A stretch of 64,000 nt of DNA from Hericium rajendrae (taxonomy: Eukaryota > Basidiomycota > Agaricomycetes > Russulales > Hericiaceae), in assembly GCA_033439255.1 (NCBI GenBank), contig CM065881.1, positions 2,480,001-2,544,000 of the forward strand. Reading direction: 5' to 3'. The notes below the pieces were generated by a model, which was not told the DNA's origin, made no database searches, and saw only the letters and a program-made list of their open reading frames with translations. Position 1 is the stretch's first letter. Every line of letters begins with the position of its first letter. The position numbers were made by a program, and so were the translations under genes. Below, piece by piece: positions 1 through 9,736 of the stretch.

Positions 1-2050
1 CTCTGCGGCCCCCGCCTTTCCGCTTCAAAGATGACTTCCGTATCGTCCCACCGTCGATCTCGCCGCCTTCTGCTTGCACGTCGTACAGTGCGTTCTCTTT
101 ATCCAAGTCCAGAGGCGAGGGCCGATGCAAAGTCCGACGGATACTCAAAGGCTTCGTCGCCGTGCCATTTTCAGATACAGCTGCCTGGTTCAAAATGCCG
201 AGGTCATCTACAGCCCGCCTCGGATTGCCCGTCGCATGTGTCAGTGCAGTGACTGGGTCGCCAGTATCCGGTAGGCCAGCAGGCATCATCGCAAGGTTTG
301 GTGACATGAGCGGGCTGCCTGCAGCAACGGCCCGAAGCTGCATGACGTTCAGGTGTTCCACGATCTGATGGAAGAACTGCTGGACCTTCTCATCCTGCAT
401 CTCTGGGATGTCCGGAGGCGACATATTCAGAGCGCCCCAGATGGGAGAAGCCGGAGAGAGCGGTGACACGGGAGACATCAGGCCTGTAGGCGTTGGAGGA
501 AAATTAGGAGACATGGGCGACGGAGAGGCGCCGCCATAGGTTGGCGAGTAGAAATTCTGGGGCGTGAGGAGAGCCTGCGGAGAGATCGCCCGCGTGGCTT
601 CGGGGACGTATTTGACAGAAATGGACTGTTGATCACCCGCTGTGCTCTTCTGAGGCGTCGGAGGCTCGACGCGGAGGAACGCACGGTCCACGGCAGACGG
701 CCCATCTTTCCTCTTCCGTCTTCTGGACACCTCACGAAGCATCTCCTGCTGCTGCTCGTCGTACTCTTCCATTCGCCTTGTCCGGTATAGGAGCAATAAG
801 TGGTACACGCCCTTCTCCCAATTATGGTCGTCACTGATCAGCCTGCTGACGATCACGTCGTCAGCAACGCCATGCCAGAGGGTACGGAGATTTGCAAAGA
901 TATCTCGGTCTATCACAGCTTTGCTGGCAAGTGGGCGAGCGATTTCATCGAGGCTCGGCGGCGCATGCTTGCCTGCCTTCGGCGGTTGAGAGGTGTAAAA
1001 CGGATGCTTCAGGATCTCGGATATAGATATCCTCTTCGCGACGTCCTTCTCCAGCATCTTGAAGATAAGGTCCTGCGCCCGAGCGTCGACATTTGCTGGC
1101 ATGACAAATTTGCCGACCTTCACTTTTTCGAGTAGGGTGTGCAGGTCTTCATCGTCGAACGGCAGTCGCCCAGCGAGCAGAGCAAACAAGATCACGCCGC
1201 AAGACCAGATATCAGACTTCGAGCCGTCATAAGCCAAGCCTTCGATGACCTCCGGCGCGGCGTAGTGAGGACTGCCGCAGGCTGTCTGGAGCAAACCGTC
1301 ACTGTTGGTCATCTGCCACGCCGCCATACCAAAGTCTGCAACCTTGATGTTCTTGTCACGGTCCAAGAGTAGGTTCTCCGGCTTCAGATCGCGGTGCGCG
1401 ATGTTAAACAGATGGCAGTAGTCGATTGCTGAGATGATTTGCTGAAAGTATCCCAGAGCTTCCGATGGCGAGAGACGCCCTTTGGTGCAGAGATAGTCAA
1501 AAAGCTCCCCGCCTTCGACATATTCCAGAATGAGGTAGAGCTCGGTCGATGTCTCCCAGACGTCGTAGAGCCGCATGATGTTAGGGTGGTCTATGAGCTT
1601 CATAATGACGATCTCTCTCTCGATGCCCAAGAGGATACGCTCGGCTTGCTCGTCAAGGCCATGGATCGACATTCGAGAGTTGATCAGAGCAACTTTCGAG
1701 ACGATCTTGACCGCGGCGTATTGACCAGTTTTCGCATGGCGGCAATGCGTACGCGGCCTTGCATTATAGGTTAAAGAGGCGGACTCATTCCTGCGAGTGT
1801 GTTTCTCACCTGAACTGCCCTTGCCTATCGTTCTCCCAATCTTCCAGAGGCCGATGACCTTTGGATCATCGCCTTTTCTGCCTTTCGCGGTAACCTGGGT
1901 ATGTCTGTGTCCGCCATTTAGTATGTGTATAGTTGAGTTAGTTTGTGGTGTAGGGTAGATAAACGTCGAGCGGCTGGCGATGGAGGGCGGGTAGACACTC
2001 GTCGGCACCAGAAATGGCAGCCAAACAAATCGACGCGTTTCGATTCCCAT
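1..2050 (-). CDS. GIN4/HSL1-like septin-associated Ser/Thr kinase (3' end outside window)
   Basis: CAMK-group protein kinase of the Nim1-related GIN4/KCC4/HSL1 family, which in yeasts couples septin organisation and cell shape to mitotic entry. The minus-strand translation shows the glycine loop (GRTIGKGSSG), the catalytic loop HRDLKPENLL, the VADFGMA magnesium motif and the activation segment CGSPHYAAPE. A family-typical block follows (NLRTLWHG, then NWEKGVYHLLLLYR), then a Ser/Pro-rich tail that is still open at base 1. A 52-bp intron lies at about 1758-1809, just after the glycine loop. The next exon needs one extra base near 1736-1745 to run on as RVRIARHAKTG, so a single-base deletion is likely. 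The start is uncertain: an in-frame ATG lies at 2050, while an ATG at 1917 sits better relative to the promoter but is out of frame. The gene diverges from SF3B1. Family assignment is firm; the exact orthologue is inferred. Confidence 0.85.
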   Translation of the reverse strand, partial: MGIETRRFVWLPFLVPTSVYPPSIASRSTFIYPTPQTNSTIHILNGGHRHTQVTAKGRKGDDPKVIGLWKIGRTIGKGSSGEKHTRRNESASLTYNARPRTHCRHAKTGQYAAVKIVSKVALINSRMSIHGLDEQAERILLGIEREIVIMKLIDHPNIMRLYDVWETSTELYLILEYVEGGELFDYLCTKGRLSPSEALGYFQQIISAIDYCHLFNIAHRDLKPENLLLDRDKNIKVADFGMAAWQMTNSDGLLQTACGSPHYAAPEVIEGLAYDGSKSDIWSCGVILFALLAGRLPFDDEDLHTLLEKVKVGKFVMPANVDARAQDLIFKMLEKDVAKRISISEILKHPFYTSQPPKAGKHAPPSLDEIARPLASKAVIDRDIFANLRTLWHGVADDVIVSRLISDDHNWEKGVYHLLLLYRTRRMEEYDEQQQEMLREVSRRRKRKDGPSAVDRAFLRVEPPTPQKSTAGDQQSISVKYVPEATRAISPQALLTPQNFYSPTYGGASPSPMSPNFPPTPTGLMSPVSPLSPASPIWGALNMSPPDIPEMQDEKVQQFFHQIVEHLNVMQLRAVAAGSPLMSPNLAMMPAGLPDTGDPVTALTHATGNPRRAVDDLGILNQAAVSENGTATKPLSIRRTLHRPSPLDLDKENALYDVQAEGGEIDGGTIRKSSLKRKGGGRR

Positions 2051-2069
2051 CACGTGATATGTTCACGTG
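2051..2069. promoter_or_regulatory. Paired CACGTG E-boxes in shared kinase/SF3B1 promoter
   Basis: Two CACGTG hexamers lie at 2051-2056 (within the palindrome TCACGTGA) and 2064-2069. Their starts are 13 bp apart, in the short region between the divergent kinase and SF3B1 genes. CACGTG is the core site of fungal bHLH factors such as Cbf1. Binding here is inferred only. Confidence 0.45.
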
Positions 2070-2191
2070 CTATGCTGACCTGAGCGGCGTGGGAATAAAT
2101 GCTTGGTCATACTTGATTGAGTCGCTACTGCAAACGTCCACCAAACCCATTTGCTCGTTGTTGTCTTCCACCACCGTCGTTCATTTTCACC

Positions 2192-5100
2192 ATGTCTCCA
2201 CCAGGTTCTCCGAGGTTGGTCGACTCATTCACCGCTCCAAAGGAGATTCTTAAAGAATTCGAAGAGCTTGCCGAGGAGGAAAATGTCGACCCGTTCGCAG
2301 AGACAGCCTCCAAGCGGCAGATCGCTTCGCGCCAATCCGACTACCACAGCCGACGTTTTAAACGCACTGCGGTCGAGAGCGGCGATGCTTTTCAGGTGAC
2401 AGAAGAAGGGAAGGAGGCTGAGGGCGGGTACAAAGAGGCGATGAGATTGCAGATGTTGGAGAGGGAAGAGCAGAGGGTTAAGCGGGCCATCGAGGAAAAG
2501 GAGAGGAAGGATCGTGAGGAAGGCAAGGAGAAGATGGATCTGGACAAGACTCCGCCGGCCGCTGAGATTGAGGAGGCTGCAAAGGAGCTAGCTGCCGCTG
2601 GTGCTGGTACCAAGCGGAAGCGGCGCTGGGACGTTCCCGACGAGGAGACCGAGAAAAAGCCGGACACTGGAGAGTGGTCGAAGGAGGCGCTCGAGCAGCA
2701 CGCACCGAAGAAGCGTCGTTCACGCTGGGATGCGACCCCTGCGGACGTTGCGGGCGAGACACCCAAGAGGTCTCGTTGGGATCAAACGCCTGCAGCCTCG
2801 GGCGGCGCCTTCGAGGTGCCAATGACGCCTATCATCATGAATGCCCCTGGCTTCATGCAAGAAGACAAGCTCAACCGTTTCCTCACGGACGAAGAACTCG
2901 ACGCCGTGCTCCCTTCCTCAGGTTATGCTATCGTCACACCTCCCCCAGGCTATGCCCCCGCTATCAATCCCCGGACAATGATGGCAACACCTGTGACGGA
3001 GGTAGGCTTCCAGATTCAGGAAGGTTCTGAGGCTGCAGCACAAGCAGCGGCTGCCGGTCTGGCTCCCGAATTGCCGACGGAAATTCCAGGCGTCGGGAAT
3101 CTTGCTTTCTTCAAGGCTGAGGATGCGCAGTACTTCGCCAAGATCCTGAAAGAAGAGGATGAGACGGAGCTCTCGGTCGAGGAGATGAAGGAGCGCAAAA
3201 TTATGCGTCTGTTGCTCAAGATCAAGAATGGTACCCCTCCCGTCCGGAAAACTGCTTTGCGGCAGATTACCGACAAGGCTCGCGAGTTCGGCGCTGGTCC
3301 CCTTTTCGACAAGATTCTCCCGCTTCTCATGGAGCGAACGCTTGAAGATCAGGAGCGCCATCTGCTCGTCAAGGTTATCGACCGTGTGCTCTACAAGCTC
3401 GATGACCTCGTTCGACCATACGTCCACAAGATTCTCGTCGTCATTGAGCCGCTCCTTATTGATGAGGATTACTACGCCCGTGTCGAGGGTCGTGAAATCA
3501 TCTCTAACCTGTCGAAGGCGGCCGGTCTCGCCCACATGATCTCCACCATGCGTCCAGATATCGACCACGCTGACGAGTACGTGCGTAATACGACAGCTCG
3601 TGCCTTCTCTGTCGTCGCATCAGCCCTTGGAATTCCGTCACTACTCCCATTCTTGAAGGCCGTGTGTCGCAGCAAGAAGTCATGGCAGGCCCGCCACACT
3701 GGTATCCGTATCGTCCAGCAGATCGCGATCATGATGGGATGCGCCGTCTTGCCGCACCTGCGCAACCTGGTCGAGTGCATTTCCCATGGTCTTTCTGATG
3801 AGCAGCAGAAGGTGCGAACGATGACCGCACTTGGTCTTGCTGCCCTTGCGGAGGCTGCTGCGCCGTACGGTATCGAATCCTTCGACAACGTGCTGAAACC
3901 CCTTTGGCTCGGCATTCGTCTGCATCGTGGCAAGGGTCTCGCTGCCTTCCTGAAGGCGATCGGTTTCATTATTCCTCTCATGGACCCTGAATACGCGTCA
4001 TATTACACCAAGGAAGTGACCGTCATTCTCATCCGTGAATTCCAGACGTCCGACGAGGAGATGAAGAAGATCGTATTGAAGGTCGTGAAGCAGTGCGCCT
4101 CTACAGAAGGTGTTACGCCCCAGTACATCAAACAGGACATCTTGCCCGATTTCTTCAAGGCCTTCTGGGTTCGCCGTATGGCTTTGGACCGGAGAAATTA
4201 CCGTCAAGTCGTCGAGACGACGGTGGAGCTCGCGCAGAAGGCGGGTGCGTCAGAGATCATCGGGCGAATTGTCAACGAGTTGAAGGATGAGGCCGAGCCT
4301 TACCGAAAGATGGTTATGGAGACCATCACAAAGGTTGTCGCATCCCTTGGTGCCTCTGACATCGATGAGAGATTGGAGGTCCGTTTAGTCGACGGTATTA
4401 TCTACTCCTTCCAGGAGCAGACAACTGAAGACCAGGTCATGCTGGATGGTTTCGGCACTGTTGTCAATGCCCTTGGTGAGTGTTATACATTTATTGTGTT
4501 GTTTGCAAAGTTGCTGACTTGTTCATTAGGTATCCGCGTCAAGCCGTACCTCATGCAGATCGTATCGACCATCCTTTGGCGTCTCAATAACAAGAGCGCT
4601 AAAGTCCGTCAGCAAGCCGCCGACTTGACGAGTCGCTTGGCGGTCGTAATCAAGCAGTGTGGCGAAGACCAGCTTTAAGCAAGCTCGGCCTCGTTCTCTT
4701 CGAACAGCTTGGTGAGGAATACCCCGACACATTGGGCAGCATCATTGCTGCTGAAGGTGCCATCGCCAACGTTGTTGGTATGACGCAGATGAACCCGCCG
4801 GTGAAGGATCTTCGTGAGTACTCATTTGAATGATGCCTTTTTCGTTTGACTTACGCCTGTTGTTTAGTTCCGCGTATGACGCCTATCCTTCGTAACCGAC
4901 ACGAGAAGGTACAGGAGGCATCAATCAATCTTATCGGTCGTATCGGTGAGTAGCTGACTCAAATGCAGCCCTTGTATATTTACTGACTTGATTCCTCAGC
5001 CGATCGTGGTGCGGAATTCGTCCCCGCTCGCGAATGGATGCGTATCTGTTTCGAACTTTTGGATCTCCTGAAGGCCCACAAGAAGGGCATCCGTCGTGCG

Positions 5101-5850
5101 GCTGTCAACTCCTTCGGTTACATCGCTAAGAGTTTGGGTCCTCAGGACGTCCTCTCTGTCCTGTTGACGAATCTGCGTGTTCAGGAGCGTCAATCCCGCG
5201 TTTGCAGTACCGTCGCTATTGCCATTGTGGCTGAGACCTGTGGTCGTGAGTGTCCTTTTCACTTTAATGCACACAAAGATTCTGACTGATCGTTCTTCAC
5301 AGCTTTCACATGCATTCCTGCAATTCTGAACGAGTACCGGACGGCCGAACTCAATGTGCGCACCGGTTGTTTGAAGGCGCTTTCGTTCGTCTTCGAATAC
5401 GTTGGGCCGCAATCCGCCTACTACGTCGACTCGGTCGTCACGATGCTCGAAGACGCACTCACAGATCGCGACCTTGTGCATCGGCAAACAGCCAGTACAA
5501 TCGTCAAGCATCTGGCGCTCGGTGTTGCCGGCCTCGGCTGCGAAGATTCGATGCTGCACCTGATGAATCTCGTGTGGCCAAATTGTTTCGAGACGTCACC
5601 GCACGTTATCGGCGCAGTCATGGACGCCGTCGAGGCGATGCGCGTCACCCTCGGACCGGGCGTCTTGCTCAGCTACGTGCTGCAGGGACTCTTCCATCCA
5701 GCACGGAAGGTTCGCGAGATATACTGGCGCGTCTACAACGCCCTTTATCTCGGCGCGGAGGACGCAATGGTCCCCTTCTATCCCGATTTGTCTGAGCTCA
5801 GCGAGGGACAAAATGTGTACGATAGGCACCCCTTACAGGTTTTCGTCTAG
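2192..5850 (+). CDS. HSH155: Splicing factor 3B subunit 1 (SF3B1/Hsh155)
   Basis: HEAT-repeat core of the SF3b complex of U2 snRNP, which clamps the branch-site helix during pre-spliceosome assembly in the nucleus. The N-terminal third is charged and carries the family's repeated RWD-type U2AF-ligand motifs (KRRWDVP, SRWDATP, SRWDQTP). The HEAT region begins near residue 300 and is highly conserved ([18 protein letters not shown]-like [29 protein letters not shown]), and the family end [14 protein letters not shown] is present. The ATG at 2192 has a CACC context and begins [13 protein letters not shown]; an upstream in-frame ATG at 2117 looks like leader. Introns: 4476-4529, 4814-4867, 4946-4999 and 5246-5302. 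One frame break lies at 4674-4678, where CTTTAAGC reads as a stop but CTTTTAAGC would continue LLSKLGLV. In an essential single-copy gene this is almost certainly a sequence error. Confidence 0.97.
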
Positions 5851-6058
5851 ATTCTTACGCTATCATGTCTGTATCGTTCGCCTTTGTTCTTATTTACTAC
5901 TCTACTTCAATTTCATGTACAACAGCGGTGAGATGGTATTGCGCTCGCGTACAGTCCGATTCCATTATGCATTCGAAACACGTGGATCCAGCACTCCTAA
6001 GACGACAACAGCAATAATATGCATTAATTCTATTTACATCAGTAGGTATGGGATGCCG

Positions 6059-9000
6059 TTATGAGCCTCCTCCCGTCAGCCCTGGCGGAAAGCCATTGAA
6101 ATCCATCTGATCTTGGATCGCCCGCCCACCGATGGAGAATGATATTCGCGAGTCGTAGCCGGACGCTGCTCTATATGCCAATCGCAACTCATCAGATATG
6201 TAGAATCGCGCAACACTGACATTCACTTACACCAGGTGGCGCCATGATGCGCATCTGCTGTGTTTCTGTCGACCCCGGTGCGATATCCGGATTCGACATC
6301 GGCAGCATCTGCAGCTGCTGCGTCTGCTCAACAAGTTCATCAGACACCTGGACCGGCGACATGCAGGATGCATCATACCTTCGGCACCGCAACCTGGAAG
6401 TTCAAGCCCGACGCCAGCGTCGCGCCTTTCACCTGGAATCGCGCGAGGATGTTCACGACGCCCGGCTTCTGCGCGGACGTCTGCGGCGTCAGCGAAATCA
6501 GCAGGTCGTGCTTGTCGTACGCGATATAGGACTGCAATTTCGGCGCCGCATGCTGCTGGGGCACGGGCGTGGGGGCGGGCGACGATGCGAAGAGACTGGA
6601 AGGGGGTGGGTGGCAGCTGCGGGAGGCGACGGCGCCGCGGGCGAGGATGTCGGACCGAAGAGGCCGAGGATGTCGTCGACGGTGCTCTTGCCTGAGGGCG
6701 CCGGTGCGGGCGAGGAAGTGCCGTTCGCGGCGGCGGGGGCGCTGGGGGTGCTGCTGCCGAAGATTTCGGCGAGCAGGTCCTGATTGTTCTGCGTGATAAC
6801 TGGCTGGGCGGCGGTGGCTGGGCCTGCAGCCCCTGGTATCTCATCGCCGAGCAGATCCGCCTGGTAAGTGCTTATTGTCAGATCCGGGTTGCCCGAGCTG
6901 AAGAGGACTACTTACATCTGTCCCTCTCCGTGTCGTTGATCCGACTGGCTTGTTCTCGCTGACTATAGGTCGAGCATCGATGAGGCATGACAGGGAGAGA
7001 TCGGATGATGTACTCACCGACTCCCATGACAGTAGCTTTCAGTTCCGGCGCGGGCATGCGCTCCAGTACGCCCGCTCTAATCTCACCCAGGTTGAACAAG
7101 CTCGCGAACTCCACGGCCCGCTGCTGTGACTCGAGTTCTGGGTTGGTGGTATAACCAGCAAGGACCGTCGCGATGCGCTCTTGCTGTGCGGGCGTTGTAG
7201 TTGGCCGTGCCGACATCTTCGTAATTGCGGCGAATACGAACTGGCGAGTAAGGTAGTTGGCGTATGGCGAATCGAGAATGGAGAGCACAAGATCGATGAT
7301 CTCTTGGTCGGACACCTTCCCGTGTGCACATAAGTTCGAGGTACAGCACGGCTGAAAGATAGATCACTCACCGGCCTCGGTTGTTCCTCGTCAATGAGAC
7401 CGCCCTCAACCAGAACCTCACTATACTCGCCCAATATCCAAGTCGCAGCCAGCGTCAGAGATTCTTGTGAGATATCGGCCAGAAGTGCAGTGTACAGCTT
7501 GGATGCAGTGTATCCTTGCAACTCTGGCGTATGCGCGACCAGACGGATGAATGCGGAAAGGATGTCTTCCCGCACATAATTGCCCGCCTGTCATTCGCGT
7601 CAACTCCCGCAGTCCCACATGCAGTGCAAAAATAGCTCACGAGTTTCAGCACGCGCAGCACTGTGTCTATATGCCACCGCTTGTTCGGGGCGAAGCGTTC
7701 TGCCGCGAGGCTGATTTGAGTGGTCATCCCGAGCTTGAACTCGTTGTCCGCAATCTCCAGGAAAGCGAGCAGCTCGCGCGTGAGGATGCGCACGGTCTGC
7801 TCGTTGATGAGGGCGTAGGAGAGCTCAAGAGCGCGCCGGCGGATGGAGATGTCGCCGTCGCGCAGACAGTCGAGGATGGTGTTTCGATGTCGCTGGACGG
7901 CATTTGTGTCCATAGACACGACTTTGTTCAAAGTGTTGAGTGCAACATATCTGTATAGTGGGGCGAATGAGCTTATTCAGTATAAGTAGTAGGACTGCTA
8001 ACGCACCGGATGTTGTTGTCACGATTGGTGAGGAACTTGCCAAGGATGTTGATCGCCATGACGCGCAACCCAGTGTCAGCTTCGATTTCGAGGACACACA
8101 TCACAGTCTCGTATAGGATGGAGTTGCCGACGTTCTTGGAGCCGTCCGTGTTCGTTGCCACCTACATGGTTTTGGTATAAGAGATCATACGACATGGAGT
8201 TGCACGATTAAGATCCTACCTGAGCCAGGATGTCATTCATGGTTTCGCTTGCTTGCAGATCGCCCTTTCCCAGTAATCTAAGGAGACGCAACACCTTGAC
8301 TTGAAGGAAGGGGTCGGTGACGCCAGAGACGTCATGCTCTGGACTATATCCAGTAGTCACTAGTGACTTGAGATGGCGGACAAGTAGTGGAACGGCCTAC
8401 AGTAACTCGAGCTCGTAAAGTCAGATAGAGAAGGAAATGAAGAGACAAACATTTCGGAACTCGTCAAGACATGTAGGATCGGCTTGGACCATTTCAATGA
8501 CTAGTGTCGTGGCAGTGAGCAGCACACCATGATTGCGGTCGGCGAGTAGGTTTTTGGCTTTGGTGACGAAATGGTCCGTCAGGTCTGGCACTTTCTTGAT
8601 CACTCGGAGAGCACAAAGTGCAGCCTAACGAGAACAGTTAGGTCAACCTCCCTAGTAAGGCTTGAATATACACACCTTCTTCCGGATGTATGTATTACTA
8701 GATCCCAGCAGCTTCTCGATCTCATTCACCAGATCGCGCGACATTTCCTCCGACGCAATATTCGCGAAAGTGCAGAGAGCCAAGCCAACAGCGTACATAT
8801 TTGAATGGTTCATATCGCTGCGAGATTGCTCCTGGTAAGTACTAGCCATTGTATATACTGTGAACGTGGAGACTCACTTCTTCAATGAGTTGGTGACCAG
8901 CGTCAGCACCTCTTGGCTTTCATCTAGCAGCAGCATAATGCCCAAGTAGCCCAACCTCTTGTCCGAGAACCGAGGACTGGCCACAAGCTTCAGACATTCG

Positions 9001-9311
9001 ATCTGTCCGAAGTGGGCAGGGGACCCGAGCATATGGATGTAAAGTAATTTTGCGATATTGTTGTGACGTGCATAGGAGTCCTCTTCTCGGAAAGAAGCCC
9101 TGATTGCGGCTGATTCTTGTTGGATGAGTGCGCGTTCATCGGCGACGGTCTGTTGAATGACATCCCAATAAGCAGGTAGACGTGAGACGTCTGCATGATG
9201 CGCTTACCTTGCATGCTCGTATGCCCTTGATCAGGGCTGGAGTGAAGGTGAGACATCGTATTCAAGTTATCTAAAGCGTGTATACACACCTTTGAGATTA
9301 TGGTACACCAT
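6059..9311 (-). CDS. APL4: AP-1 complex subunit gamma-1 (gamma-adaptin)
   Basis: Large subunit of the clathrin adaptor AP-1, which sorts cargo between the trans-Golgi and endosomes. The start at 9311 gives [17 protein letters not shown], matching the conserved adaptin N-terminus. The trunk follows ([43 protein letters not shown]), then a Pro/Ala-rich hinge and the C-terminal ear that binds accessory proteins ([19 protein letters not shown]). About eleven introns of 51-60 bp are visible: 9237-9289, 9150-9207, 8818-8877, 8625-8675, 8397-8450, 8162-8219, 7951-8006, 7588-7640, 7316-7371, 6963-7017, 6861-6915, 6324-6378 and one near 6180-6235. Two frame breaks are likely: a C run one base short in the hinge (6602-6606) and an extra base in the ear near 6146-6152. 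It is divergent from the forkhead gene. Confidence 0.96.
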
Positions 9312-9410
9312 GACTTGACCGTCTCTGACAACGCTGAGACCTGCATGCACTGAGCGCCCGTTGCTCACCGATACTGCAGCACCTTACGGCGACGCCTGTG
9401 ACGCATTCTC

Positions 9411-9422
9411 GTCACATGTGAC
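9411..9422. promoter_or_regulatory. 12-bp perfect palindrome in AP-1 gamma/forkhead promoter
   Basis: GTCACATGTGAC is a perfect inverted repeat 100 bp upstream of the gamma-adaptin start and 315 bp upstream of the forkhead start. It contains the E-box CANNTG core (CATGTG/CACATG). A dimeric bHLH site is plausible but unproven. Confidence 0.4.
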
Positions 9423-9736
9423 ATGTATGTTACCTGGCGCGTTTTCCTTACTTTCCTTCCCACTGCCAATTCAAAAGACAGTAGACTCGACCTTTGCGTC
9501 TGCATGATCTTATTGTCCTGTCTAAATTTTGTCATATAGTGTCCCTGCTGTGTTTATCTGCTGCAGAAGGGCAAGCTGCTAACGCGGGAACGGAATTTAA
9601 GGTCCGCTGCTGGGAACGGTCGTTGCTTCCTATTCGGACGTAGCTTTACCCGCCGTCTTTTCTGCGACAATTTGCGATACCCCCCAACTGTACAGCAGTC
9701 CATCGCTGTTTATATCCCCTGTTTTCTTCTTCCTCT

